DNA of 64,000 nt from Chitinophaga agrisoli (GCF_008386695.1 NZ_VUOC01000002.1:1604481-1668480), one strand, 5' to 3'; shown: positions 43,504-52,988, numbered from the stretch's first letter. Notes: generated from the sequence alone by a model not told the origin. Numbers and translations: made by a program.

Positions 43504-43803
43504 TATGAAAGTATAAGTACTAGCAGCATTATTAGTACATACCATTTGCGGCCCGTGGTTCAGGGTATATGCAGCAGCTATTTTTCATAAGATCATTATA
43601 TCCGGCGCTAATAAGCCGGGCAAAGATATTTATGCCTTCCTAAACGGGCGGTAGACATTGTGTATCCTATGAATACCTGTTGTTTAATGGGCATACTCCA
43701 CAGTTCGATGGGCAGGGACAAGAGCATAGATTAAACGGGGAGGTCATCGGGCCACCCTTGTTCCCTGCTACTTTTAAAAGGGTTGATGCAACCCAACGAA
43801 ACA
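43504..43803 (+). pseudogene. Possible remnant of a secreted-protein gene
   Basis: From ATG 43504 the frame reads M-K-V-stop-V, then LAALLVHTICGPWFRVYAAA: a signal-peptide-like sequence interrupted at codon 4 by TAA. It continues with HKIIISGANKPGKDIYAFLNGR and then stops. A second frame picks up with YEYLLFNGHTPQFDGQGQEH and GEVIGPPLFPATFKRVDA. This looks like one exported protein broken by a nonsense change and a frameshift. I do not recognise the family. Low confidence. Confidence 0.35.
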
Positions 43804-43833
43804 TCCCCATACACTTTGGTGCATGGGGATGTT
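43800..43833. terminator. Hairpin downstream of GH76
   Basis: 11-bp stem AACATCCCCAT / ATGGGGATGTT with a 12-base loop. It lies about 80 bp after the GH76 stop on the minus strand, without a strong T-run; it may end the PUL transcript. Confidence 0.55.
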
Positions 43834-43912
43834 CATTTAAGTGTATCCTGTTAATAGTTGCCTACCTGTACATTGTGTATCTACAAGATGTTTTCTGTTA
43901 TATATTTTGCGG

Positions 43913-45028
43913 TCATTTCTCCGGCGGGCATACCTGCATCAGCATCACTGCGCTGCTGGCTTCATAAGACTGAATATTCCCTGTTGGGCAGGGTACCTTA
44001 TAATTCCGGTAGGTAAGACCGCGCGTTGCATCGCGGTTGCCCCAGGCAGTATTAATATTCCTGCGGATCCAGGGCAGGTATTGCGGCTGGTTGGCATCTT
44101 GCACCAGCATCAGCATATACTGACCAAAGATAGCCTTTAATACGCCCTGCTCATTCCAGTCGCCCTCTGCTGGCAGGATGCCGTTGGCGTCACTCATGCT
44201 CTGCTGCGTGTAGTCTGCCGCCAGCTTTGCCTGCTCCAGGTAAGCGGGCTCATTTGTTTCCTTGTATAATAACACCGCTGCGCCAATAAAAGTACCCTGG
44301 TTATATGTGTAGTCAGACCAGCCTTTGTTGCCTTTGATATTGTTGTCTGCTACCCGGCCCTTAGCAGGATCAAAGAGATTATTCAACGACCAGCTGTATA
44401 CATCCTTTGCTTTTTGCAGATAGGTCTTATCCCCGGTGATCTTATACAGCAGCATAGCGGCTATTACCGTGGGAAAATTGATGCAGGAATTTTTACCGCT
44501 GTGGTTAAAGTCCCAGAACATACCGCCCGCTACAGGATCGTAAGACTCGTCCCATACCCTTTTGAAACCAGCTTTTGAAAGATCCAGATACTGTGTTTCA
44601 TTCGTGAGCTGGTAAGCCCTGGCCAGTGAAATGATCCACCACATCATATCATCATAAATGAACCATACCACTTTGTTGTTCCAGTTATACTGGTCATAGC
44701 GGCGATAGCCACCGTTAAAGATATCTTTGATCAACTGCAGCTGTGCAGGATCTTTGGTGCACTTGTAAGCGTTCATGGCCATATCCCAGTAAATGGCCTG
44801 TGTCCAGATGGCGCCAATGGATCTCTTTTCCGTTGTGGCGTAGTACAGCTGGTCTGCCGGGCTGTAGAAATACGTATTAAACGTATTGAAAGCGGCCGTG
44901 GCATCCTTATCTGTAAACGATACAACGGGTAATGGCGCGGGACCAGCCGGCCCGCCACGGCCGTTACTTTTGCCGCAGGCGGTGTATAATACCAGGTTCA
45001 GGGCCATCAAAAAGGATAGTCTGTTCAT
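43913..45028 (-). CDS. GH76 endo-alpha-1,6-mannanase-like lipoprotein
   Basis: 371 residues. The lipobox is LYTACGKS with Cys18, followed by a Gly/Pro-rich linker. The all-alpha GH76 (alpha/alpha)6 barrel is recognised by FNTYFYSPADQLYY, IWTQAIYWDMAM, the catalytic Asp pair in VVWFIYDDMMWW (Asp126/Asp127), GGMFWDF, and CINFPTVIAAMLLYKITGD. GH76 enzymes cleave alpha-1,6-mannan backbones of fungal cell walls. It is the last gene of the SusC-SusD-GH76 operon and probably sits on the cell surface to release oligosaccharide for the SusCD pair. Confidence 0.93.
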   Translation of the reverse strand: MNRLSFLMALNLVLYTACGKSNGRGGPAGPAPLPVVSFTDKDATAAFNTFNTYFYSPADQLYYATTEKRSIGAIWTQAIYWDMAMNAYKCTKDPAQLQLIKDIFNGGYRRYDQYNWNNKVVWFIYDDMMWWIISLARAYQLTNETQYLDLSKAGFKRVWDESYDPVAGGMFWDFNHSGKNSCINFPTVIAAMLLYKITGDKTYLQKAKDVYSWSLNNLFDPAKGRVADNNIKGNKGWSDYTYNQGTFIGAAVLLYKETNEPAYLEQAKLAADYTQQSMSDANGILPAEGDWNEQGVLKAIFGQYMLMLVQDANQPQYLPWIRRNINTAWGNRDATRGLTYRNYKVPCPTGNIQSYEASSAVMLMQVCPPEK

Positions 45029-45063
45029 CTGCTGTTATTTATTCATGTTAGATACAATACTGC

Positions 45064-46872
45064 TTACCATCCCGGGTTCTGCACCAGTTCCTTATCGTTA
45101 TTGATATCATCCGATGGGATAGGGAAAAGATAATGTCTTTTATTGAACACGCGGGTTTCAAAAGCCACTACTTTTAAAAAGTCCGGCAGGTCTGCGCTTA
45201 TGTTTAAACCATACATAGGGCCATTCTCCGTTTGCTCTGCTATTTTCCAGCGGCGCACATCAAAAAAGCGGTTGTTTTCAAAGGCCAGCTCTACCCGGCG
45301 CTCCTTGCGGATGGCCTCCCGCATAGCGGCCTGTCCGGCGGGCACGGGCAATGTAGCGGAGCCGTATAAGGGAATGCCAGCCCGTTCGCGGATCAGGTTC
45401 AGGTATTTTAATACGTCTGCACTGCCTGGCGCGGCTTCGTTCAGACACTCCGCATAACTCAGGTAGACCTCTGCCAGACGCACCAATATCAGCGAGCGGT
45501 TGTTTATATCCCATGCGCCCAGACCCATAGCCTTACGCGCTACATAACCGGTAGGTGTATAATCGCCGCCGCCCGTTTGTTTGCCGGAATTGCCGGTGTT
45601 ATATAAACGGGTGGTGATCTCACCGTAAGAGGTATTGAGCCAGGTACTGCCATCATAGGTAATGTTTACATAAAACCGCGGCTCCCGGTGCGTCCATTGG
45701 TTGTAAATGTTCTTGGTATGGGTATCATAGGGCGCCTGGAAATCCGAGAAGCCGCTGCTTACATAACCAGACTGCGGATCGTCTATGCTTCTGCCATTCT
45801 CCATAAAAAAGGCGTTCACCATATTCTGTGTAGCCCCCAGGCCGCCACTGCCGCGTACATCCCGCGAGCTGGCCCCGTTATGGTAAGGCGTTAACTCGTA
45901 CTGGCGCGAGCCCAGCGAGTTACCGGGACGGGCCAGGATCACTTCCTTATTCCAGTCTGTGAGTATCACATCACGGCAGGAAAGATAAGGGTCAAACTCG
46001 CCGGCGGCGTTGTTCTTTTTAAACAGGTCATAAGTACCGGGTACAAACTGATCGATGAAGGCCTTATAAGCGTCTGCTGCTGTTTTCCATTTATTGGCGT
46101 CGTAGGTTTGATTGATCAGCTGTTTACCATCCAGGTTCTTCAATGCTGCCAGGTCTGCATTGCCGTTAAACAGGGGGCTGGCGCCATACATCAGGGCATT
46201 GGCACGGAAAGCCAGCGCAATCCCTTTGGTAATACGGCCATAATCCTGGTCATTGGCGGGTATTACGGGCAGGTTTTGCGCGGCCGTTGCCAGCTCGTCT
46301 GCAATATAGGACACGCATTCATCTATGGAATTACGCGGTATCTGCAGGCTGGTGTCCACAGGGGCCGGACGTTCCCCCATCACTACCACGGGGCCGTAGA
46401 TACGCATCAGGTAAAAATAATACATGGCGCGTAAGGCCCTGGCCTCTGCTTTGTATTGCGTGATGAGGTTAGGTGTAAGGTCTGTGATCTGGTCCGCATT
46501 CTCTATAAATACGCCGGCAGCGCGGATGCCTTTGTAAAAATTGGTCCAGTAATCCCGTACAAATCCGGAGTTGGCGTCCCAGTTGCCAATGTTCACATCG
46601 TTGGATTGCACAAAGCCCCATACATAATCCGCCTCGTCACAACCACCGGTCCACAAACCACGGTTCTCATTATCGCCGGGGTTGCGTTGCCCAAATTCAT
46701 CGGGTATGCGGGCGTATACATTGTTCAGGAATTTCTGCGCCGTGTTCCAGGTGCGGAAGGTTTCTTCTATGGTCAGACGGTCATCCGGTACCTGATCCAG
46801 GTATTTTTTACAGGAGGCCAATAGCACCAGGGCCAGGCATGCGTATATCAGTTGACGAAAAAAGTTCTTCAT
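45064..46872 (-). CDS. SusD/RagB family glycan-binding lipoprotein
   Basis: 602 residues. Lipoprotein signal with Cys21 in LVLLASCKKYLDQVPDDRLT, a typical SusD opening. TPR-like helices include YKAEARALRAMYYFYLMRIYGPVVVMGE; the C-terminus has the SusD signature RLAEVYLSYAECLNEA, then RKERRVELAFENNRFFDVRRWKIAE, and ends PGW. SusD binds glycan on the surface and closes the SusC barrel. Starting 7 bp after SusC, it is the second gene of the utilisation locus. Confidence 0.96.
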   Translation of the reverse strand: MKNFFRQLIYACLALVLLASCKKYLDQVPDDRLTIEETFRTWNTAQKFLNNVYARIPDEFGQRNPGDNENRGLWTGGCDEADYVWGFVQSNDVNIGNWDANSGFVRDYWTNFYKGIRAAGVFIENADQITDLTPNLITQYKAEARALRAMYYFYLMRIYGPVVVMGERPAPVDTSLQIPRNSIDECVSYIADELATAAQNLPVIPANDQDYGRITKGIALAFRANALMYGASPLFNGNADLAALKNLDGKQLINQTYDANKWKTAADAYKAFIDQFVPGTYDLFKKNNAAGEFDPYLSCRDVILTDWNKEVILARPGNSLGSRQYELTPYHNGASSRDVRGSGGLGATQNMVNAFFMENGRSIDDPQSGYVSSGFSDFQAPYDTHTKNIYNQWTHREPRFYVNITYDGSTWLNTSYGEITTRLYNTGNSGKQTGGGDYTPTGYVARKAMGLGAWDINNRSLILVRLAEVYLSYAECLNEAAPGSADVLKYLNLIRERAGIPLYGSATLPVPAGQAAMREAIRKERRVELAFENNRFFDVRRWKIAEQTENGPMYGLNISADLPDFLKVVAFETRVFNKRHYLFPIPSDDINNDKELVQNPGW

Positions 46873-46878
46873 ACGTAA

Positions 46879-49800
46879 TTAAAATTTTAAGTTCACACCC
46901 ATAGATATTGTGCGTACGTTGGGATAAGAAGACCCGTTATTGGTATTCAGCTCCGGATCCCAGAGCTTAAACTTGCTGAACGTAAGCAGGTTAATGCCTT
47001 GCAGGTAAATGGAGGAATTGCGGATACCCAGCCTGCGCAGGAAATTAGCCGGTAGGTTATAGGCGATCTGCGCAGATTTAAGGCGCATAAAACTTACATC
47101 CTTTACCCACCAGGAGCTGGCTTGTGTATTGTTCTTATTTTCTGCTTCGCCATATGCCAAACGTGGGTAGAAGGCATTGGGATTGGGATTCTCTGGCGTC
47201 CAGCGGTCTACGGCTATTGCATAGGCATTCGTGAGGCCACCGCCGCCGTTAAAGGGAATGATGGCAGAACCAGACAGCAACCGGTCCGCATCTGACAGTC
47301 CCTGGAATAGCACCCCTATGTTAAAGCCTTTATATCCTATATTAAACCCAAAGCCGTATACAATGGCGGGTACATCTCCACGGCCAATCTTTGTCACATC
47401 GTAAGCATTGATGAGGCCATCACCGTTCAGGTCTTTATACTTGATATCACCGGGTTTTACCATGGAGCGGTCGCCGGGCACAGCGCTTTTGGCTATTTCG
47501 TCATCACTCTGGAACAGGCCTTCTGCTACATATCCATAACGGGCCAGTATGTTGTTACCGCGGTGATCCATCCATGGAAACGCCTGCGGCGGACGGTCGT
47601 CTTCTATCAGCTTGTCTTTGTTATAGGTGATATTGCCCCGCAGGGAAATGTCCACCTGCCCTATTTTAGCAAAGTACTCCAGCGACGCGTCAATGCCTTT
47701 GTTGTCCACTATACCCAGGTTGCCATACTGCTGGTTCTGCAAACCCATAAAGTTCACGTTGGAGGCCCGCTGCAGGAAGATGCCTTTGCGGTGTTCCTTA
47801 AACAGGTCTACAATAATGGATAAGCGGTCGTTGAGCGTGTGCAGCTCCACGCCCAGGTCCTGTTTGTTGGAGACGGACCAGCGTACATCCGTAGCGTAAC
47901 GGTTGATGCTGATACCGCCTTTATTCCCCGGCTGTTTACCAAAAGAATATCCCAGGTCGTTATCATTGAGCTTGGTGATGTACAGGAACCTTTCATTGGT
48001 ACTGCCTAAACCGGTATTACCATTGGAGTAACGGAATTTGAGGAAGCTGATCACCGGTTTTATGCCCTCGAAGAATTTTTCGTTGGATACCAGCCAGCCT
48101 ATGCCCACCGCAGGGAAAAAGCCAAAGCGGTTACCGGGCGCAAACAGTTCAGAACCGTTATAACCAAAATTAAATTCCGCGAAATAGCGGTCGTCAAAAG
48201 AATAGGCGGCTTTACCGGCATAACCCAGGTAACGCTCCGGTATGGAGTTGATGAAATCACCGGCCAGCGTATTTGTTTTATCGCTGGAGTAGAACAGCCC
48301 TAAGCCGGTTACACGGTGTTTGCCAAAAGCCCGGTCATAGTTGATGGCCGCTTCCGTATAGAACTGACGGGTGGTCTGCCGCTGATCATCTGCTTTATCA
48401 AAACTCAGGTACTCATCCCCCGTAAATGTTTTTACCAGGTTAAGACTGCCATCCGGCTTATAGGGGTTAGTCTGATCCGGGAACCAGGTATCTTCCCGTT
48501 TGGAGCGGATAATATAGTTCTGGTTATAGGTATCAAAGGCAAACATTGCGGTAGCGCTGAGGCCCTGCGCAATAAAATCCAGCGCCTGTGTAGCCCGGAG
48601 GTTGGAATACAGCTGGTTCTTAAACTCATTGCGGTAGCCACGCCGGGTAAGGTCCGCATAAGGATTGCGGAAGCCGCCGTTGGCAGACTGTCCCGGCACC
48701 AGCCCGCCGGGGTACATGATGGGATAAGCCACGGGGGCGGCATCCATAGCGCTCTGGAAAATATCGCCACTGTTGATACCGGGATAGTTGCCGTTGGAGA
48801 AATAACCCTGTAAACCTACATCCAGGCGGGTGGTTTTGGTAAGCCGCAGGTTCAGGTTACTGGTAAAGTTATAGCGATTGTATTTTAAGGAGGAGTTGTA
48901 CCGTGCCAGCTCATCTGTTTTCAGGAAACCTGTCTCGTTAAAATAACCCAGGGAGACATAGTACTGCGCATTCTCCACGCCGCCGCTGGCATTGAGGTTA
49001 GCGCTGCGGGTATGGCCAAATTTATTGAATACGGCATCCATCCAGTTCACATCCGGATACAGTAAGGGATCTGCGCCGGATCTTGTTTTATCTATATACT
49101 CCTGCGAGTATTTTGCATTCTGGTTACGGGTGGTAAGCGCTTCGTTGGCGAGGTCCATATAGGTGATGCCATCCAGCATCTCCGGACGTTTAGTAAAGGT
49201 GTTCACGCCTTCGTTGTAGTCGAAGTAGATCTGCGGTTTACCTATCTTACCGGTCTTTGTTTTGAGCAGTATAACGCCATTAGCGCCACGCACACCGTAT
49301 ACGGCGGTACCGGCAGCATCCTTTAGGATGGTAAAGGATTCAATGTCTTCCGGCGAAATGTTGTTGATAGAACGTTCCACGCCATCTACCAGGATCAGCG
49401 GCGTGGCTTTGTTGCCGTCTCCAAAGGTGGAGATACCGCGGATCCAGATATCGGCGCCGCTTTTGCCCGGCTCGCCGGAGCGCTGCACGCCTACAACGCC
49501 CGCTATACGGCCGGCCAGCATGGTAGAGATGTCTGCCGCCGGCTGCTTGAATTCCGTTGCTTTAATAGTGGATTGCGCACCTACCAGGCTTACCTTACGC
49601 TGGGTGCCAAAACCAACCACCGCTACCTCGTTCAGGGCACGGCTGCCAATCTTTAACTGTACATTAATGCTGGTTTGATTGCCAACTGTTACCTCTGCGG
49701 TTTCGTAGCCAATAAAACTAAATGCCAGCACTGCCTGCGGCGATTGTACGATCAGCTTAAAGCGGCCGTTATTGTCTGTGGAGGTCATGGTACTAACGCC

Positions 49801-50250
49801 TCTTACCGCTACGCTTACGCCGGGCATGGGCTGCCCTTTCTCATCCGTTACGATACCTGCTACTACGATATCCGCGCGTTTCCCGGCAGTCAGGGCGCCA
49901 GGCGTTGTTACCGGCGCACGGCTGATGACCACAATGTTGTTGACTTCCTTAAATACCAGGAATTTGTCTTTGAGCAATTCCTGCAGTACCCTGTCCAGTC
50001 TTTCTTTGGAAAAACGCCGCTCTGCAATGGGATAAGCGAGCAGCAGCTGTTTGTCATACGCAAAAGTGACTTTGGTTAATTCCTGCAGTTGTTTGATAGC
50101 GGATTCCAGGGAACCGCTTTTTAAGGTGATGGTGACCGTGGTGGCTGTCAGCACCTGCCCGGGCCCCGCATATGCAGGAAAAAAGGACATGGTTAACAGC
50201 AGAACAAAGGCCAGCGTTCCTTTCCGGAGCTTTGTGTGCATTGTTTTCAT
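46879..50250 (-). CDS. SusC/RagA family TonB-dependent transporter with STN domain
   Basis: 1123 residues. Signal peptide up to about residue 28; an STN domain (about 40-112, with FAYDKQLLLAYPI) that transmits signal to an anti-sigma factor; a carboxypeptidase-regulatory-like domain (about 128-205, with GIVTDEKGQPMPGVSVAV); a plug with the SusC signature NISPEDIESFTILKDAAGTAVYGVRGANGVILL; and a 22-strand barrel ending VRTISMGVNLKF. It imports oligosaccharides across the outer membrane with TonB. The STN domain together with the adjacent FecR and ECF sigma genes indicates FecIR-type trans-envelope induction. Confidence 0.97.
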   Translation of the reverse strand: MKTMHTKLRKGTLAFVLLLTMSFFPAYAGPGQVLTATTVTITLKSGSLESAIKQLQELTKVTFAYDKQLLLAYPIAERRFSKERLDRVLQELLKDKFLVFKEVNNIVVISRAPVTTPGALTAGKRADIVVAGIVTDEKGQPMPGVSVAVRGVSTMTSTDNNGRFKLIVQSPQAVLAFSFIGYETAEVTVGNQTSINVQLKIGSRALNEVAVVGFGTQRKVSLVGAQSTIKATEFKQPAADISTMLAGRIAGVVGVQRSGEPGKSGADIWIRGISTFGDGNKATPLILVDGVERSINNISPEDIESFTILKDAAGTAVYGVRGANGVILLKTKTGKIGKPQIYFDYNEGVNTFTKRPEMLDGITYMDLANEALTTRNQNAKYSQEYIDKTRSGADPLLYPDVNWMDAVFNKFGHTRSANLNASGGVENAQYYVSLGYFNETGFLKTDELARYNSSLKYNRYNFTSNLNLRLTKTTRLDVGLQGYFSNGNYPGINSGDIFQSAMDAAPVAYPIMYPGGLVPGQSANGGFRNPYADLTRRGYRNEFKNQLYSNLRATQALDFIAQGLSATAMFAFDTYNQNYIIRSKREDTWFPDQTNPYKPDGSLNLVKTFTGDEYLSFDKADDQRQTTRQFYTEAAINYDRAFGKHRVTGLGLFYSSDKTNTLAGDFINSIPERYLGYAGKAAYSFDDRYFAEFNFGYNGSELFAPGNRFGFFPAVGIGWLVSNEKFFEGIKPVISFLKFRYSNGNTGLGSTNERFLYITKLNDNDLGYSFGKQPGNKGGISINRYATDVRWSVSNKQDLGVELHTLNDRLSIIVDLFKEHRKGIFLQRASNVNFMGLQNQQYGNLGIVDNKGIDASLEYFAKIGQVDISLRGNITYNKDKLIEDDRPPQAFPWMDHRGNNILARYGYVAEGLFQSDDEIAKSAVPGDRSMVKPGDIKYKDLNGDGLINAYDVTKIGRGDVPAIVYGFGFNIGYKGFNIGVLFQGLSDADRLLSGSAIIPFNGGGGLTNAYAIAVDRWTPENPNPNAFYPRLAYGEAENKNNTQASSWWVKDVSFMRLKSAQIAYNLPANFLRRLGIRNSSIYLQGINLLTFSKFKLWDPELNTNNGSSYPNVRTISMGVNLKF

Positions 50251-50349
50251 ACGTGAATTTGTCTTTTAGTGGTCGTATGAAACCTTGACGGTTTCATACA
50301 TGCCTTACGTGAAGGGAGGATATTTAAATTTTGGTTTTATGTACGTGGA

Positions 50350-51279
50350 TCATTCGTATAACAGCACCTGGTTGCCGTTGCGTTTTATCTTTAGCTGGTG
50401 GATGGCAGCCAGTACTTCTATAGCGGCAGCAGGCGGCATATCCAGCTGCAGTTCTGTGGTATACCTGTTTTTTGTGACGGGCGCCTGCGTGGTGATGATC
50501 TTTATGCCGAAGTTCTTTTCCACCAGCACGCTCATCTCCTCAAAGGATACATCGTTCAGCAGCAACTTACCCTGGGTCCAGGCTATCTGGTCTGTGGCCA
50601 GGGTTTGTATGCTGGTATGGCCGTCCTGTTTATCGTACACCAGTTCCCTGCCTTTTTCGAGCAGGCTGGCGCCTGTTTTACCGGCCACGCTTACTTTACC
50701 TGCCACAACCGCCACGCTTAGCTTATGGATGCCGGTATAGGCGCTTATATTAAAAGCGGTGCCTAAAACAGTAGTGGTGAGGGGACCGCTTTCCACAACA
50801 AACGGGCGGCGGGTATCGGGCGCCACTTCAAAGAACACTTCCCCGTCTACCAGTTGCAGCCTTCTTTCCCGGTCCCAGTCCTTTGAGAGCAGCAGGGTGG
50901 AGCCGGCGTTGAGCGTAAGCGAAGTACCATCCTGCAGGCGAATGGTGCGGCGCTCCCCGTTAGCGGTATGATAGGCGGTATATTCTCTGGCTTGCGGGCC
51001 CCGGAGCAGGAAATAGGCCATACCGGCCCCCAGCAGCATCAATACGGCCGCGGCGGCCCTTACCCATGGCCGGCGATAGAAAACCCTGGTTACCCTGATC
51101 TCCGGTTGGATCATGCGCCAGATCTCTGCGTGCAGCTGGCGCTCTTCCTGTGCCGGCAACTCCGCGGGCACAGCGGCGTCAAAGGACGCGTACCAATCGT
51201 CTATAGCCCTGGTCTCCTGTGCAGCAACCTGTCCTAAGAGGTAGCGTTTCAATAGCTGTTTGATCTTGCCTGTTTCCAA
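50350..51279 (-). CDS. FecR family anti-sigma factor
   Basis: 309 residues. The N-terminal cytoplasmic part (1-80) begins METGKIKQLLKRYLLGQVAA and precedes one membrane helix (AAAAVLMLLGAGMAYFLL, about 75-92). The periplasmic FecR domain has RTIRLQDGTSLTLNAGSTL, VDGEVFFEVAPDTRRPFVVES and TTVLGTAFNISAY, then a C-terminal STN-like DUF4974 region. It holds the ECF sigma factor until the SusC STN domain signals substrate. The start codon is TTG at 51279; no ATG or GTG fits the family's N-terminus better. It is 99 bp upstream of SusC. Confidence 0.93.
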   Translation of the reverse strand: METGKIKQLLKRYLLGQVAAQETRAIDDWYASFDAAVPAELPAQEERQLHAEIWRMIQPEIRVTRVFYRRPWVRAAAAVLMLLGAGMAYFLLRGPQAREYTAYHTANGERRTIRLQDGTSLTLNAGSTLLLSKDWDRERRLQLVDGEVFFEVAPDTRRPFVVESGPLTTTVLGTAFNISAYTGIHKLSVAVVAGKVSVAGKTGASLLEKGRELVYDKQDGHTSIQTLATDQIAWTQGKLLLNDVSFEEMSVLVEKNFGIKIITTQAPVTKNRYTTELQLDMPPAAAIEVLAAIHQLKIKRNGNQVLLYE

Positions 51280-51457
51280 ATGGTATGCGTTTTTATTTTC
51301 CTTATATCAAAAACCATTGTTTGGTACCAGCCGGTACCCGGATTTTTTTAAAAAAAGTTTTGCGGAGGGAAAATGCCGGTCTGCAACAGCCAGGGACAAA
51401 GAGGACAACCACCCGGCCGGCGCCAGTGGAAAAGATGGGTTAGGGTAAATTTGCGGG

Positions 51458-52051
51458 CTACCTGTTGTGCATACAGTACAGGCAGAATAATACAAGGGCC
51501 CAGGCTCCCGGCGTTTGGGACTGCAGGGAGGCGCGGAGCCGTTTCAACGCTTCTGTCAACTGGTTCTTCACCGTTTGTTCGGAAAGCTGCAGTTGCTGCG
51601 CTATCTCAGTAATAGAATAATCTTCTTCGCGGCTCATCCGGAAGATCTGCTGCATACGGGCGGGCAATTTGCTGACCGCTGTCTCTATCCGTTGTTGCAG
51701 TTCCTTGGTTTCCAGCTCGTTTGAATATACTTTGTCAAGGATATCGAAAAAGGAAGGATCCCTGATCTCTGCACTGTTAAAGGCATAATGGCTGATGACC
51801 CGGTATTTGATGGCGGCAAACAGGTATCCTCCTATATCTGCGCCAGCTTTCAGCTCAATATGCTGTCTCCTGCGCCAGAAGGTGATCATCACCTCCTGCA
51901 CCATATCCTTGGCATCATCCTTATCTACGCGTTGGCAGGCCTTTATATAAAGCGCTTTCCAGTATTTATCATATAATACCTTAAAAGCGGCCGTATCATC
52001 CCCTTTTACGGCCCGCAGCAACTCGTCATCACTCATCAGGTTTTCTTGCAT
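51458..52051 (-). CDS. ECF RNA polymerase sigma-70 factor (PUL regulator)
   Basis: About 197 residues from ATG 52051 (MQENLMSDDELLRAVKGDD); 52036 is also possible, whereas the ATG at 52066 would overlap the -7 box. Region 2 has FKVLYDKYWKALYIKACQRV and AKDMVQEVMITFWRRRQHIE; region 4 has RMQQIFRMSREEDYSITEIAQQLQLSEQTVKNQL. It is the FecI-like partner of the adjacent FecR and drives the SusC-SusD-GH76 operon. The C-terminus ends in a hydrophobic tail (GAWALVLFCLYCMHN). The 178-bp gap to FecR may hold a separate promoter. Confidence 0.94.
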   Translation of the reverse strand: MQENLMSDDELLRAVKGDDTAAFKVLYDKYWKALYIKACQRVDKDDAKDMVQEVMITFWRRRQHIELKAGADIGGYLFAAIKYRVISHYAFNSAEIRDPSFFDILDKVYSNELETKELQQRIETAVSKLPARMQQIFRMSREEDYSITEIAQQLQLSEQTVKNQLTEALKRLRASLQSQTPGAWALVLFCLYCMHNR

Positions 52052-52063
52052 AATGATCGGGAT

Positions 52064-52071
52064 CAAACGTA
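52064..52071 (-). promoter_or_regulatory. -7 box of the ECF sigma gene
   Basis: On the minus strand TACGTTTG matches TAnnTTTG and ends 12 bp before the ATG at 52051. It supports the downstream starts (52051 or 52036) over 52066. Confidence 0.5.
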
Positions 52072-52201
52072 CCTGACAAAAATAATATTCTGCGTTTATT
52101 GCAGGGCATAAAAAAAGCGGCCGTTGACAGGCGGCCCTTTTATGTGGGTAAAATAATTAATACGAATAACTGATATATACCCGGATATTTTAGGGGAACA
52201 T

Positions 52202-52209
52202 TATCTTTG
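52202..52209 (+). promoter_or_regulatory. -7 box of the DUF4197 gene
   Basis: TATCTTTG matches the Bacteroidota -7 consensus TAnnTTTG and lies 20 bp before the ATG at 52230. Confidence 0.55.
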
Positions 52210-52229
52210 CCTCCTGTTAATACATCTAT

Positions 52230-52970
52230 ATGAAAAAAAGGCTACTCTCCTGTTCCCTGCTATTAGTGTTATTTTCCGGCTTGTTTACGGGTTGTGAAAC
52301 TGCGCAGCAGATCATGAACAACCTGCCGGCCGCTACCAGCGGCGGCCTTAGCTCCGCACAAATTGTGGCGGGCTTAAAAGAAGCGCTCACCATCGGTACC
52401 CAGAACAGCACCAACCGGCTGTCTGCCGTTAATGGCTTCTTTGCCAATGCTGCCCTGAAAATACTGATGCCGCCTGAGGCGCAGAAAGTAGAATCCACCC
52501 TGCGCAGCGTAGGTTTAGGCAGCGTGGTGGATAAAGCTATCCAATCCATGAACCGTGGCGCAGAGGAAGCCGCTAAATCCGCAGCGCCTATTTTTGTGAA
52601 TGCCATCAAATCCATGAGCATTACAGACGCCGTAGGCATTTTAAAAGGCGGTGATTTTGCCGCTACCAATTATTTTAAACAAAAAACTACCAGTGCGCTG
52701 ACCACGGCTTTCCGTCCGGCAATCGAGAGCGCGCTGAAGAAAGTGGATGCTACCAAGTACTGGGCAGATGTGTTCACTGTATACAACAAGTTCTCTAAAA
52801 CGCCTGTGAATACAGACCTTACCGGTTATGTGACCGATAAAGCGGTAGCAGGTATTTTCCAGGAGGTATCACTGGAAGAGCAGAAGATCCGTAAGGACCC
52901 GGCCGCCCGTGTAACCGACCTGTTGAAGACCGTGTTTGGCAACAAACAAGGGACTACAGTTGGACAATAA
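52230..52970 (+). CDS. DUF4197 family lipoprotein
   Basis: 246 residues. The lipoprotein signal MKKRLLSCSLLLVLFSGLFTGC ends with Cys22. The body matches DUF4197: SAQIVAGLKEALTIGTQNST near the start, KILMPPEAQKVESTLRSVGLG, NRGAEEAAKSAAPIFVNAIKSMSITDAVGILKGGD, and DLTGYVTDKAVAGIFQEVSLEEQKIR close to the end. It is a mostly helical periplasmic or outer-membrane protein whose molecular role is unknown. It has a promoter box and a strong terminator, so it is a single-gene unit. Confidence 0.92.
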   Translation: MKKRLLSCSLLLVLFSGLFTGCETAQQIMNNLPAATSGGLSSAQIVAGLKEALTIGTQNSTNRLSAVNGFFANAALKILMPPEAQKVESTLRSVGLGSVVDKAIQSMNRGAEEAAKSAAPIFVNAIKSMSITDAVGILKGGDFAATNYFKQKTTSALTTAFRPAIESALKKVDATKYWADVFTVYNKFSKTPVNTDLTGYVTDKAVAGIFQEVSLEEQKIRKDPAARVTDLLKTVFGNKQGTTVGQ

Positions 52971-52988
52971 GTAAAAAAATTAAAAGGG

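Larger units (their letters stand above)
43148..43912. other. Gene-poor region, 765 bp
   Basis: The space between the MerR gene start and the GH76 stop. The first 350 bp are AT-rich and probably hold the MerR promoter. The second half carries the apparent remains of a secreted-protein gene (43504-43803) and a hairpin (43800-43833). Confidence 0.5.

Noticed and set aside
43680-43967. 95-codon plus-strand frame overlapping the GH76 end
   Set aside because: Its first part is probably a fragment of the decayed gene and its second part is antisense to GH76; it is not an intact gene.
52120-52150. GC-rich hairpin between the sigma and DUF4197 genes
   Set aside because: It lies in the upstream regions of both divergent genes, with only a short stem including G-T pairs, so a terminator role is not supported.
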